Shown: positions 20,805 to 32,807, counted from the stretch's first letter. The stretch: 64,000 nucleotides of DNA from Rhipidocladum racemiflorum (GCA_036346355.1 CM070592.1:35015230-35079229); one strand, 5' to 3'. The notes: generated by a model from the sequence alone, not told the origin. Numbers and translations: made by a program.

Positions 20805-21752
20805 CTAAGACTTTCTTAGCAACTTTCTGAAAATTGGGGCGCCTAGAAGTAGTGTGTCTTGAGCTGCGTTGTCGATTCCTGCTTCTTCTTTCTTCTTCAA
20901 CTTGGGACAGTTTGCTTTAACATGCCCGGGAATGTCACACTCAAAGCAGTTGAAGGACTCCGAAGTTGTGCCTCCACGCCTCCTCATCCTCACATTGTTG
21001 AGTGCTTTAAAAGCACGTGAGGAGATGAGCACAAGATCTTCTTCAGGAAGCATCTCAAACTGTTCATCTGAAAAAGAAGCCAATGCAGACAAGGAAACAA
21101 AAGATGGTAGTCCAGACGAAGTGCTGGGGTTAGCAACAAGTGCATGTGTAGAGGACTTATCATCTCTAGGTGACAAGGAATCCATCTCATAAGTTTTTAG
21201 TCTAGAATAAAGATCATCCATGGTCAAAGTATCCAAATCAACAGTTTGATTAATCGCAGTAACAACCATGCGCCATTCAGGACTAAGAGATCTCAAAATT
21301 TTACTAGCGTTATCCTCAACTGAATTAGTTACTCCAACACCACGCAAATTACACAAGATTTTCTCAAATCGAGAGAAAAGATCATCAATTGATTCACCTG
21401 GTCTCATAGCAAAATCAGAAAAGTCCTTTTGATAAATATTTTTGCGCACTTTCTTAATCTTAGTAGAACCTTCATGATAGTCACATAATGTCTTCCAAAC
21501 AGAATAAGCGCGAGCGTAGATGAGAAACTCGATCAAATTCTTTTCGTAAATTCCTTGAAAAATCAAGTTTCTAGCTTTAGCATTCATATCAACGTCTACT
21601 TTATTATCATTGGTGACTATATCAAGAACATCAAAAACAGTAGAAACTTTGCACCAAACATCATTACCTTGAGCCTCAATATAGGATTGCATACGACTCT
21701 TCCAATAAGAAAAATTCGAATCATCAAGCATAGGAGGACGATTAACATACAT
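20805..21752 (-). CDS. SIRE-like gag, N-terminal half
   Basis: A 315-residue frame starting MYVNRPPMLDDSNFSYWKSR, 35 bp inside the primer site. It contains the UBN2-type region (AYSVWKTLCDYHEGSTKIKK, then MRPGESIDDLFSRFEKI) and a first CCHC knuckle CFECDIPGHVKANC near residue 272. The frame is intact up to the stop at 20805. Confidence 0.88.
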   Translation of the reverse strand: MYVNRPPMLDDSNFSYWKSRMQSYIEAQGNDVWCKVSTVFDVLDIVTNDNKVDVDMNAKARNLIFQGIYEKNLIEFLIYARAYSVWKTLCDYHEGSTKIKKVRKNIYQKDFSDFAMRPGESIDDLFSRFEKILCNLRGVGVTNSVEDNASKILRSLSPEWRMVVTAINQTVDLDTLTMDDLYSRLKTYEMDSLSPRDDKSSTHALVANPSTSSGLPSFVSLSALASFSDEQFEMLPEEDLVLISSRAFKALNNVRMRRRGGTTSESFNCFECDIPGHVKANCPKLKKKEEAGIDNAAQDTLLLGAPIFRKLLRKS

Positions 21753-21773
21753 ACGACGCCATACCTTAACCTT

Positions 21774-21785
21774 GCTCTGATACCA
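21774..21785 (-). other. tRNA-iMet primer-binding site of SIRE-like element
   Basis: The minus strand reads TGGTATCAGAGC two bases inside the 5' LTR. This is the standard plant initiator-methionine primer site. Confidence 0.92.
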
Positions 21786-21787
21786 CT

Positions 21788-22925
21788 TGTAGGACCGAAT
21801 ATAGCAATCAGAGGGGGGTGAATGATTGTGCGGAAGCTAAAACCAAATTCTTGATCTATTAAAAGTTTACCCCAAAATAGAACCAAATAATTGACTCGTT
21901 TTCGAAAAAAAACAGAATGATAGAGGTTTGGTAAAACGCGAATTCCCGGAGATCCAACCGTCCGATCGATCTGAAATTTGGACACAAGAAACTAGATTCC
22001 AATAAGAATCAAACCCAAAAAGAATCAGCTCAATCGGACTTACGGATCAAAAGTTATGACCTTCGCAAGCTTACTGTTCCAGAAGATGGCGAGAATAAAT
22101 CTAACTAGAATTGTAGCTCGCCGAAAGATTTGATGAACTTGATCTTTATTTCTCCTTTCTTTTGTCTAAAATACTCTAAACAAAAGAGTACAATCCTAAA
22201 GCTTGCTCAAAGCTTGATTGCCTTCAACAGGAGGCAACCCCTCTATTTAAAGAAGGCAAACACACCTAATCCTAGAAGGAGTCCTAATCCTAGAAGGATT
22301 CCTAATCCTAAAAGGATTCCCACTCCTAATCCTAGAAAGAGCATGTATTCAACACAACTCCACTTGGCCCAACCTGGCCGAGTACAACTCTTGCACGCGT
22401 ATGGCAACCCTACCATACTCACGTGACTAACACTTTGCACGCGAGTGACCTCATGCCATTCTCACGTGACTAACCATTCTTCATGTGCACCATTCTCTTA
22501 GCCCGAACGTCCCGCATGACATCCTTGACCACCAAGACCTCAGTTCCCCCTGAACCTAGTCCCGAACCTCAGTTCCTCCATGAACCTAGTTCCAGTCCCG
22601 TCATCGACCACATTCGCCCTCGAGCAATACCTGCACATGAACAAACCACAAAACGATTCCGAGCACAAGTCCGCGACTTGACTCACATTAAACCATGCAA
22701 CCACTCACAGGAGTGCATTGCATTAAATATTCTAAGAACACGATTTCAAAACACGAACAAAAACCTTTGCAAAAATCAAAAAGCTTTTCAAATAATCAAA
22801 CTGATTTCAGATCTTTTCAAATAAAGAAACCAAAAAATAAATCTTGTCGAAATATCAAACTGGTTTCAAATCTTTTTCAAATACTCATCATCAAAATCAA
22901 CTGGATCAAAAATAACGATCCTTCA
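21788..22925 (-). repeat. 5' LTR of SIRE-like element
   Basis: 1,138 bp, about 99% like 16673-17807 by eye. It has the same CCTAATCCTAGAAGG tandem array at about 22265-22345. Confidence 0.93.
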
Positions 22926-23130
22926 AAACCTGTAGTTAATACAATATATATTATTATTCTCCAGTCATGTGTATATCCCCGTATAAGTAAATCTCAGAAA
23001 TTGTTGATGCTCTTTATTCTCCTGTAAGAACCCAAATTTCTTCTCACTTCTCGTTCATCAAGACAGTGGATAGTGGCACATCTCCATTTCTTCCATTCGC
23101 TGTCCGTAAAACAATAAGTGGAATGGAATT
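22926..23130 (-). pseudogene. ORF-A, upstream segment
   Basis: Minus-strand frame leading into the SIRE-like insertion. Close to the junction it has GYTHDWRIIIYIVLTTG, which with FTLWF across the junction forms a second hydrophobic segment. In register upstream there is one TGA at about 23000, and before it a further open stretch (DEREVRRNLGSYRRIKS). A shift near 23060 or a TAA near 23115 ends the recognisable frame. The start is not identifiable. Confidence 0.4.
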
Positions 23131-25986
23131 ACACAAAAGCACAACTTATCTTTCTTATCTTTTATTCACGACAACTAAGATAAATCACCCTCGACTGAGA
23201 AGTGTGTCGGTAGCCCTCGGAATCTGTTATACACGGCTGGCGAATACGAATAGTTCACGGAATGGCAATGGTATAGGTTGAGTAGTACCGGTTTAGAAAG
23301 CTAAGTAAAGTATTTCAAGTATGCATGCGTGATAAGTCAAGCAAAACACCGGACGGAGTGGGAGAAGAGATGGATTTTAGGATTTGTTAGAGGAAGGAGA
23401 TGCGGTGTAATATGTGTATGTAATAGGACTAGAAAGAGGCATGTATGGTATAAGTAAGGAATAGGCTTTCACTGAAAGGCTTAGAGGGATAGTATTTAAC
23501 AAAGAAGCACGTACCGGTATAGGCATCAGGTTAGGTCAACAAGTTGTTGGTTGGCATTCAAGGTATGTGTAACGTTGAGAAACAGGTATGAACGAGTAAG
23601 CTACTAAAAATAGGCGAGATATGGTTTCAATAGCCGAGATAGAAAGGTATTCCAAGCATGGGATTCACCACGGCCGAGCTAGGTAGGCATTCGACGTAAA
23701 AAAAAAGTTGTAACTTGTTTGTGGAGCGCCGTGTTTGTGAATAGTTTGGGAGGGGTTGAAAAGGGCAAGCTGAGAGGTATATGCACCACAAGTAATAGAA
23801 ATAAGTATATTCTGGTTTTCTTTAATAGTCCAAAGCATAGACAAGGTACGTCTAAAAGCTTATAGGAAAAGTAGAGGGATTCGTTACGTTGTAAAGGTTT
23901 AGGGAATAGGTCAAGTAGTTGTGTCATAACTTGTCACAAGATAGGCGTATTAGGAGTAGAGGTAAGCATATTTCCAAGATATGTACAGTAGGTTTGCAAA
24001 GGTCACAAGAGAGGCATGAACGAATAGCCTGAGTAGAAACAGGAGATAGCTAGCCAAGTTAGTAAACAAAGCACGGGTATAGAAGCACGGAATGCATAAC
24101 GTTGGTTTAGGACTGACTAAGTGTTTCAAATCGGCATCCTGCTAGGTGACGTTTATTTACGACGTTTGAAAGAACTAAGCACCGGAAAGGAATAAGCATG
24201 CTAGAAATAGCTAAAGTAGTAGGTCACTGCAAGTCAAAGTAAGGATATATGCTATATAGAGGCTCAAGCTATAGTTTCAAAAGTTGAGAAGCAATCGTGG
24301 GACACTCTCTCTAGGGCGGAATGCATTGAGTGAAAGGCATTGAACGAGCATGAACTCACCGAACGAAAGGATGGAAGGAAAGCTTATTAGACTTATTGAA
24401 GAGGTATTCAAAAGTATGCAAACTCATAGTAGGAGAATCGAATATGCCCTTGTTAATGAGATCGAAATGGTTACTATAACTACTTATGGGAGTCGTATCT
24501 TAGGATGGCCGCTCACAACTCATTATTTGTTACTCGTTTGGATTCGTTTCATGCCGGGTTGAGTGTGTCAAAAGGAGTGGGCAACGGGATAAGATTATTT
24601 TTCTAGCTCTAGCACTAACCTAAGTGTTGACGACCAAGAGTTTCTAACCAATTTCTTGGAACAAATTAGGAGAGACACTTGGGGATACGAAAACCAAAAT
24701 AGGAATTAGGAGTTGCATAATGCGAGGATGATCACATATCAGCGAACAAAGTTCACTGGAATGGAAAAAGAGTTTCCCTAACAACTTTGACATCAAACGT
24801 TCCAATCCCATAAAACCCCTCTCTTTTGAAGCTCTGCTCCCGAAAGAAACGGGATACTTTAATGCCGAGTTGGCGTTGGCGTGGGTTCTACCAACGAAAT
24901 GAAGAACGGAACGGAAACAAGCAATGGTAGACTGAACACTGTACAATAACTCACTACACTAGATCTACAATGCCATTATCGAATGGATAACTGCTGTAGA
25001 GAGAAAATGTAGGAAGGAGAAAGTTGGTTTCAATGAGTCATGTGAATTGTAGAAGAAATAGGTAAACAAGGCGGGTTAATATATATACGTTGAAAAGCAA
25101 GGGGATAAATTGAACGAAATGAAGAGCAATCCAGAATCCTATTTTGTATACTATAAGAAAAAGGCACTGAAAACTTGAAATCAAGATGAAATTGCAAGCT
25201 TAATTTCCCTACCTATGAAAGAAGCAAGGGGGAAGCTAATACACGGTGAACTGCTTTAGGAACTCATACCATACTAGTCAAAGGCTTAGCTTAATAGCCG
25301 AATTAGCCGAGACTACCCTGAAAAGTAAGCAAGGAGAAGAATGAATTACGTAGGATACTGGCTACTTGAAGTCGGTCGTGAAAGATTGAAGCTTGCTTTG
25401 AAGGAAGAAAAGAGGGTGCTAGATTCTATGCCCTAGAAGCTCTTAGAATAGAATATATGCAAAGAATAAGAATCTTTTCATTTTTGAATTGATAAGCGCA
25501 ATAGCCATAGCCGTAGGGTCAATCCCAGACCAGGCCATAACCATAAATGGCGATGAGAGAAAAGCTATTTCTTTACGCTAGCCTACTTCCCAAGGGTGGG
25601 AAGAATCACATTCACGACAACGACTCCGCTCTTTGTTGAGTGGGTAATTTCCTTTTCTTTAAAAGAATAGATTCTAGATTACTGGTCTTAGCGGAAGAGG
25701 AGCTCTTAGCGATCCCCCGCTTTTTGACTTCTTTCTCTCTTTCCTTGGAAAGAACAGTAGTTTATTAAGGCCTAGCTTTTGCTTTTTTAGAATCGACTTT
25801 GAAAGTGGAAAATAGGTCTCTTCTTTAATGAAGGCAGAACTATTCACTAAGCCAACAGGTTAGCGAAGGAACTTTTTCTGGTCTTGCTGCTTTAAAGCGA
25901 ACGAGTCTTCCTTATTCCTATGGTCATTAGAATAACCTATTCATCCTCTTGGCCACTCTGAACTCATAGGTAGCTGTGGTTCGGAG
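23131..25986. other. Gene-poor mitochondrial-type spacer
   Basis: Purine-rich sequence with many short recurring words such as GGTATAGG, GGAATAGG and GGTCAAG; similar wording recurs at 33480-34000. Short frames occur on both strands (for example 24350-24562 plus and 24644-24946 minus), but none resembles a known protein. I see no tRNA or rRNA. Confidence 0.5.
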
Positions 25987-26271
25987 GGTTTCGAATTTCG
26001 GCGAAATTTCACTGAATTTCGCGGTCATTTCGGTGGGTCTGGAATTTTTTTTATTACGGTTGTATTTCGGTTGGTTCATTTGAATTTTATCCAAAATTTT
26101 AAATTTTGGTCAAAATTTGTCCAAAAGATCAAATTTTGGTTAAAATTTGTTCAAAAATTCAAATTTTTAGACAGCAATTTTGTCCCGAAATTCCACCGAA
26201 ATTTCCGAAATTTCGGAATTTCGGTGATTTCGGTGGGTGCCGAAATAATTTGCTAACCGAAATTCGAAACC
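25987..26271. mobile_element. Small DNA transposon, family F (285 bp)
   Basis: The ends are a perfect 15-bp inverted repeat: GGTTTCGAATTTCGG at 25987 and its complement ending at 26271. The interior is built of AAATTTCGG/GGTGGG words and AAATTTTGGTCAAAATTTG palindromic stretches, as in non-autonomous MITE-like elements. No clear TSD is visible. The same terminal design occurs in 39131-41416. Confidence 0.7.
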
Positions 26272-27788
26272 GTCACGTGAATTGCTCCGTATATCGGACA
26301 TAACGAATCCATTCGATATTCTATGGAATCAATATCAAGATTTATTAGAACTAGAAGCAGCATTCCATCCAGCAGACCAAGTCGGGGAGAAATGGCAGAT
26401 TGGTATAGGGGATTCGACCTACTCTTAAGAGAATAGAATCATCCTTTTTTGGAGTCAAAGAAAGCAAAGCTTATGAATGAATTGTGTGCTCTGAGGAACC
26501 TATTTCCCGAACCATTTGCATCATTTACAGATTCTCTCTCGATCGAGGACCCTCTTTCCTAAAGGCCCAAAGTGCATCATTCATGCGGATCAACGTATCG
26601 CATTCCATTCCAAGTGAGACATCGCAATATAGATAGAAAAAAATGGGTAGTTCTATTCATTTAAGGTCTAAATTGATTAAAAAGAAGGGTACAGAAGCCA
26701 GGGACAGATGGCTAGTCTCAAGACATTGACCATCTGGAGCGAAGGACATTAGCGAAGTTAGTGAGAGAAAGCTTGAAAGATAGGATTTTCTCGTGTGGAT
26801 TAGTTGAAAAAGCGTAGAATAGAGATTTGTAAGTCAAGTCCTTTGAGAGCAACTCATGTTCAGCCTTGTCGGAATAAGCGCGGCTAGCCCTCTTTCTATT
26901 GGAGGAAAAACGCTATCTTCTTCTATTTTTAGATTCTCACCGCTAGCAATCATTAGATCATCTTCCTATTTGTCTTGGGTTCACCCTTTAAAGTCTTACG
27001 ATATCTAATTAGAATGATAGAAAAGGATTATCTGGCAAGTTGACTTGAACAATGTAGGCGTCTGATGTGGGATGTTTAACGAGCGTTGCCATACAAAGTC
27101 AGTCTCTAGCGTGGATTGAATGTTACCCAGTTGAAGAACCCTTTTTCTCACGGTCGGTATGAATCTCTCCCAACTTTCTTCACTAATCGCTTGTGCTTCC
27201 GGCATACCTCAAGACGTGTGCTTTCGAACTCATCGAAAGGATCTCGGACGAGGGTCGTAGGAAGACATCCAATTACTATTCGATTCTCACAATAGCGATC
27301 ATGACAGGCATCGCAAATCGCTATCCTCACGAAAAATCAAAGTCAAGACCTTCCAAAGTTCCCGAAAAAGGCTCCTTACTCCTTCTCTTGTGGCGCCCCT
27401 TCCTGACGAGGAAGATGCTAAAGACGGTTCGATAGACTCCTCGAGAGCCTGCCCGAAGCAATCCCTTCGATCGACCATCCCTTGCTTGACGAGCAGCTCT
27501 TTCTATTCGCTTGACAAAGCCGCATTCTTTGCTCTTTCTTAATGCCTCACCGCTCGACCTTAGAGAAGACGAATTAGACCGCACGATAGACTACTACTTC
27601 CTTTTCTTACCCGGCCAAAAAGCTATAGATTCAAAATAAGAGCACATCGACTAGGGCCCAACTATTGCTTTTTTTACTAATAGTTAGCAGGTGTCCTCGT
27701 AACTAATCTTATTCCGTTTAACTAGACGTTCGAATTTCCTTTTTCATTTTTTCTTTCTCAAGTTTACTATAAAATAAAGGCCTTGAGT
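26272..27788. other. Gene-poor mitochondrial-type spacer
   Basis: No supported gene. An open stretch at about 26295-26425 (plus; reads NPFDILWNQYQDLLELEAAF) looks protein-like but is not recognised and is short. Confidence 0.45.
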
Positions 27789-28021
27789 TTTCAAAGGACC
27801 TGAGAGTGCTGGATGTCCTCAAAGGATATGACATGATTTTAGGCCTTGATTGCTTTACCGGTTTGAGTCCTATGACAGTGGATTGGGGCAAGTGCGTAGA
27901 AAAAGTTCCAATTGGGCATCCTGTTCGCGATGAAGCATACTTTTGTGTTCAGTCTGGGAATGGAGTGGAGTGGATTTACCCGAAAAAGAGGAGGCCGGGG
28001 ATCCACGACCCAAAGATATAG
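27789..28021 (+). pseudogene. Ty3/gypsy protease fragment
   Basis: A plus-strand frame has LDVLKGYDMILGLDCFTGLS followed by PMTVDWGKCV, the well-known end of the gypsy aspartic protease (…YDVILGMDWL....A.VDW). Nothing else of pol follows in frame; after this the frame drifts and stops at 28021. It is an old scrap without visible LTRs or TSD. Confidence 0.85.
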
Positions 28022-28133
28022 TCATGGCCTCATGGTCAAGCCAAAAAGGAAAGTACCAGACTTATCTGCGCCCGCAAGCAATAAGAATAATAGGAATATT
28101 ATGCAGGAACACGCACACGCGGTTTTTGAATAA

Positions 28134-29244
28134 TAGTAATCGGCATATTTGGAAGAAAGACAGGCAACCATCATATTAGCTAGCAAAAGCCAAGAAAGGG
28201 GAAGAGCTCAATTGCATAGTTACGAGTTGAAGCTTGATGCACGCACTGGCTACTAGGTATCCCCGGATACAAAAATGGGATGATTCAAGCTTTTGAAATA
28301 GTGAGCAAGTCTCCCTCCACATCTATAAAATCACACTCGGAGGCGCTTATTAATATTCCCACTTGAAAATCGACAGCCTTAGTTAGGTCAAGCCCGCTTT
28401 CCGCACACTCTGTCATGTCCTCACTTCAACCTCCACTCTTTAGGCACCGTAATTTCGCGGCTTCTTTGCTCTTCCAACCAGACAAAACGTATGGATCGCT
28501 TCCGCTTCTTTTCTCGATGTTCGTAATGGTCGTCATTACCATCCGAAATAGACTCGGCCGCACCGGACTCGAGGCATCCATTCCTCCATCCGTTATTTTT
28601 TTCTATGTCGGAGGAAGTCCTGCCTTAACCATTTACTTGAAACCAGTCAGCTCAATTAATTGGTGCCAGCCCAAAGCGAGCACGAGTCTACATCTATTAT
28701 GCACTTCTGGCTTAAGAGCCACTCCAATCCCATTTACTAGCCATCTTCGCATTCATCCTTTGCTCGGCATTCACCAACCAAGTATAGGTCAGGTCGGCTT
28801 TGTTTATTAGTAGGGCTAGAAAATAGAGGTTTCTTTATAGCCAGGATATGCTTAATTTGAGTCTGCACGGGCTAGGTTTATTACAAACAAACAGGCATTT
28901 GGATAGCACAGATAACCGAGCTAGGTATTGGGTTTATGCCTGGACTAGTAACAAGGGCGGTGAGTGGTTGGTTCATTATCCGAAACAGATGGATTCCTAT
29001 CCGCTTAGTCTTCCCGATCTTCAAGGAATTCGATATCTGCTACCATTGGTCTTGACTTGCCTGGAGAAATCCGCCACACCTTGGTATTAGGCGAAAAAAT
29101 AGCTTCTTTTCCAAATCCTTTCAAGGCTAGGGAAGAGAAGGCTCGGAAGAGGGAAGAAAATAGGATCCTTTATTAGAGAACCAAGAGGAAGCATCCGAAC
29201 TAGGAGCGTACGTCCATACCAAAGGTCGATAAGGTCGATAATGT
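28134..29244. other. Gene-poor spacer
   Basis: Short frames at 28415-28810 (plus) and 28848-29090 (plus) are open but not recognised. No RNA gene is seen. Confidence 0.45.
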
Positions 29245-29300
29245 ATGGTATCGAACTAAGAGGTCTCGGTTTTTGGTACATCGATTCGAATCCTTATCCT
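29245..29300 (+). pseudogene. Possible remnant of mitochondrial trnQ(UUG)
   Basis: TCGGTTTTTGGTAC (29266-29279) equals the anticodon arm of plant mitochondrial tRNA-Gln, and TTCGAATCCTT (29285-29295) fits its T arm. The 11 or so bases normally between them are mostly missing, and neither the acceptor stem nor the D arm can be closed. It is a decayed tRNA at best. Confidence 0.3.
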
Positions 29301-30354
29301 TGCATATCCGAACTAAGAAGTACGTCTGTCTATGGAAGGGCTGGACTTCCAGGAGTTAAATACTCTGGTTTGATAGAACGTGGCATTTTCGCCTTTCTCC
29401 ATTCCAGTACATTTCTCTGCTCTACTTTGAAAGTAGGATCAAATGTGGGAAAGGAAAATGGTAGTGTGATCTCACTCTGGCGTAATCAATCTAATGTGTG
29501 AAAGCCTACGATCACAGTAAACTTAGGAGTTCCAACTAAAGGCGAACCACCGATTCCGGTAAAGTAAAGGAAAGAAAAGAAAGGAGCCCACCGCCTTACT
29601 AAATCGTAAGCAAGGACCCTATTTTTAGAATTCTCTTTACGTTCGTGCACGGAAGACAAATGCCGCGGATCAGTCAAAAAGTAAGAAAATCGCAATCTGC
29701 GTCTCGTGTAAGGATAGAAGTGATCAAAGGAGAATACACTCAAACTATCGTTTCACTTCACTCCCTTTAAGGAAGAAGGTTATCCCTACGTTCGACTTGG
29801 TCTCGTGCTTCCGCCGCTTCTTGTTATATCGTTCGTGCTCACGGATTCAATAAATATATCATACCCCGGTTCCAGTCTTGAGTCCTCCCATAAAGAGTGT
29901 CGAGTGTCGTAGATCGTCGCGGAAGACCGAAAAATAAAAAAGGCAGAAATGATGTCTTTAATGAGCAGCTTGAAACCACCAAGCAAGCACTTTGCGCTAC
30001 CTACAAAAATGGAGGGAGGACTACTATAGGGGGCCTCTTCCAATCGGCAGACGGGAAGTCAAGCGGAAATGCAATTCTCGGGTTGTTAGTAGGCGGGGTG
30101 GAAAAAAGTGAGGAGGTGTGTGGGGCGGCGGCACCTCTTGATCAGCAAGGAAGGCTCTCTACTGGAAAAGTTGTTGACACCTAGTAGCGAAGAACGAAAA
30201 CATAGTCAATTTTTTTCCCTTAGCACTATTCTCTACTGTTTTATGCCCATGGGCTAGGGTACACTACCAATAACCATTCTTTCAACACTTGAAATTGCCT
30301 ATTTTATCTATTGGTTCAAAGAGAGCAAGAAGATTGCTTTTCTTTTCTGAATCC
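29301..30354. other. Gene-poor spacer with minor ORFs
   Basis: Open frames at 29486-29743 (minus, reads FYPYTRRRLRFSYFLTD) and 29897-30184 (plus, glycine-rich end) are not recognised. Nothing else is supported. Confidence 0.4.
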
Positions 30355-30382
30355 GAGCAAGAAAACGGCTGCGCGTTATTTT
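30355..30382 (+). repeat. 28-bp dispersed inverted repeat, copy 1
   Basis: The sequence starting GAGCAAGAAAACGGCTGCGC is repeated exactly, in inverted orientation, at 31801-31828. A shorter relative (GAGCAAGAAAACT...GCGCTTTAAGTGC) is at about 35155. Neighbouring words TAACGCG/AGCGCT recur at all three places, so the repeat family is longer than the exact match. Confidence 0.85.
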
Positions 30383-30519
30383 ATTGTACTAACGCGCTTA
30401 GAGCTGCTCTAAAACGGATGCGCGTGCTAACGCGCAACGGCTTTCGCGCTAGCTCAATCCTAAGCTTGTTCTTTATAGCTAGTGCGCTCAATCCGTTGCT
30501 TGTTTGGTTTCGATGCTAA

Positions 30520-31037
30520 AATCAACCTCTCGTTCAGGCGGTAATCCAGGTAGAGTCTCAGAGAAGGAAATTCTGACACCACTGGAATAGATAATACGTT
30601 CTTGACCCCCGATTTCGTCTGCATGGCTGATACAAGGTAGGCGGTACAACCTGACTCGATTAGATGCAGTGCCTGTAAAGCTGAGATTGTCGGGATTCGA
30701 TCACTCTGAATTGCAATGAAAATGGCTTAGTCCCCGGTTTCTGGAATGTCACCTTCCTGCGTGGACAATCAATCGTGGCATGATGCATAGTCAACCATTC
30801 CAAGCCCAGCAACACATCATATCGTCCTGCTTATGCTACTATTGGGTCTACTCTTAGCTCTCGTCCTGCAATCTGTATCTTAAGCCATGAACACCTCAAT
30901 TCCTGAATGAAGAATTCAAAGGTGGGTGGGTTGATCGGACTCATGAGGTGAGACTTCGGGAAAGAAAGAAATTCGCTCACGCTTTTTGCTCGGGTGACTG
31001 GATCGCCCGGCCTCAAGGAGATCTTTTCCCGAACCAC
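30520..31037 (-). pseudogene. Ty3/gypsy protease and protease-RT linker fragment
   Basis: On the minus strand WLKIQIAGRELRVDPIV leads into AGRYDVLLGLEWLTMHHATI and DCPRRKVTFQKPG, the standard end of gypsy (chromovirus-type) protease. Then, after a frameshift, a stretch resembles the linker before RT (ESGCTAYLVSAM, then IPVVSEFPSL). RT itself is absent. No LTRs or TSD are visible, so this is an old fragment. Confidence 0.85.
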
Positions 31038-31800
31038 TCGTGTAGTCTTCTTCCTGCCTCCCAGTTAGGCCCTATCTCGCTTTCCAAGTCTCATTTGGAT
31101 GAGGCGCAAGACTACTAAATGCAACTCTCATTTCAACAGTCTTTCTTCTCTATTGGACTTCTTTTCCACAGCTATAAGTGAAATCGGATGCCACATATCC
31201 ATCTTTCTCAATTGGTGGCTTCCACTATAGAACAGAACAGGTTAAGTCTCAGCTCGTTGGTAAGGTTTCCACTATGATGGGATGAGATTCACACTAGGGT
31301 TGTACCCAGGAGAACGTGCTATCAACCTCTCTCTCACCCAGATCGGCAAAGATTGGTCTTACGCAGACACCTACCCAATCTAGACATTTGATTGATCAGG
31401 CTTTGACGACTTGACTTGAATGCCATAGCCCTGCCTCCAAGAGATGCGGATGAAATCAATAGCAGCGGACGAAGAGGAATCAAAGAAAAAGGAAAGGGCT
31501 GGCTGAGGGATTCTGGATTCCGTCATCTTACCCCCTGCGCTTTCACCTGTGCCCTGACTTTATGACATGCGAGTCGCTTACCCCAAAAGATGAGGATGAG
31601 GGTTGTTAGCATTGGGGTTGGCAAAAGAGGTGATGCTCGATCAGATCTGACACCATCTCCACCATTTACTGGTATGTTGAAAAGCTTAGATAAACTATCC
31701 TTTTGAGATTTGATCTACCTTACTTACTGTTGAGCTTATTGGTCTCTTGTGATAGACTAGTTAATGCGTAAGAGGTACACTGTAGATTTCACACCCTTCC

Positions 31801-31828
31801 AAAATAACGCGCAGCCGTTTTCTTGCTC
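31801..31828 (-). repeat. 28-bp dispersed inverted repeat, copy 2
   Basis: Exact reverse complement of 30355-30382, ending 71 bp before the first Tourist-like MITE. Confidence 0.85.
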
Positions 31829-31899
31829 TAAGCGCTAACGCACTTAAGCGCAGTAGTTTTCTTGCTTCACCTGTGTGAAAAGTGACAAGAAAACTCTTA

Positions 31900-32182
31900 G
31901 GGCATGTCCAATGGTAGAGCCAACTACTGGCTATAAGAAAGCTCCATGTCACTTATAGCTAGCTTAAAGACAAGATCTCCAATGGGTTGGCTATAACATA
32001 TTCTCCAACATTAAATGTGGGTCCACATGTAATTGTCTTTTATTTTTCTTGGAAAACACTATAGCCTGGCTCTTAGTTAAGAGCCAGCTCTTGTCTCTCT
32101 CCTCTACTTCTCTCCTCCACATAAGCAAAAAGATGAGATGGACTCCTTATAGCCTGCTGACATGTCTCCATTGGGGATGCTC
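31900..32182. mobile_element. Tourist-like MITE 1 (283 bp, TSD TTA)
   Basis: Flanked by TTA at 31897-31899 and 32183-32185. The terminal inverted repeats are imperfect: GGGCATGTCCAATGG at the left and GAGCATCCCCAATGG read inward from the right. The TTA target and G-rich inverted ends fit non-autonomous PIF/Harbinger (Tourist) elements. No coding sequence. Confidence 0.85.
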
Positions 32183-32185
32183 TTA

Positions 32186-32468
32186 GAGCAAGGTTAATAA
32201 GAGAGCCAACTGTAGACTTTATCTCATTGTACAGCCAATTTAATAGCCCACCTATATAATAGTTAGCCATACATACACACAAAGCAATTAATACTTAGCC
32301 CACATTCATCCTCTCATTCTCTCACCAATTTTCTTGGAGCCCGTCTTTGCAAATTTGTAGATCTGCAGCCCGCTTCTCTTCTCTCTCCTCTACTCTTTCC
32401 TCCAACTCATCATGAATCTGATGTGGCAATCCTTACAGCCTGCTTACATCACCTTATTATACTTGCTC
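32186..32468. mobile_element. Tourist-like MITE 2 (283 bp, TSD TTA)
   Basis: Flanked by TTA at 32183-32185 (shared with MITE 1) and 32469-32471. The inverted ends are GAGCAAGGTTAATAA and GAGCAAGTATAATAA. It has the same length as MITE 1 but a different sequence. No coding sequence. Confidence 0.82.
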
Positions 32469-32807
32469 TTAGATGGGCAGGTCAACCTGGCAAACCGAGA
32501 TTCTTCTGTCCAGTAGCCCCTCACTCTCATCAGCTGTACGCTTTACATTACGAAATTAGATAGCGAATGTCAGTCTTCAGAAGCGTAACAGAAATAGAAA
32601 AACCTATTTGAATTCCCAAGCCACTTTCCAAGCCCGGATGAGATCTAGGTTCCGGATATTCCAAATTTGATAGTTGGGAAGTCTATTCTATCTTCCTACA
32701 GTACATGACCAGTAGCCCTTCCATTTCTCGTTAAAAGGTCTTCCAATCAATCTTTGTGAGAAGCCCCTGTTCCTATAGTTGTAATAGGGACAAGAGAAGG
32801 AGGAATG

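Larger units (their letters stand above)
16673..22925 (-). mobile_element. SIRE-like Ty1/copia retrotransposon with internal deletion
   Basis: 6,253 bp on the minus strand with LTRs of about 1,135 bp starting TGTAGGACCG and ending GATCCTTCA. The TSD is AAACC (16668-16672 and 22926-22930). A perfect tRNA-iMet primer site and a polypurine tract are in place. The interior has a long two-part gag and a protease, then passes directly into the RNase H C-terminal region: integrase and almost all of RT are absent. The LTRs differ at roughly 14 sites by eye, many of them single-base length changes, so the insertion is older than elements 1 and 3. A long gag and a long non-coding 3' region suggest the SIRE/Maximus lineage; this is an inference. 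Confidence 0.92.

Noticed and set aside
26071..26303. ORFs with repeated KFWSKFVQKIKFWLKF
   Set aside because: They come from the AAATTTTGGTCAAAATTTG palindromic stretches of the small family F transposon.
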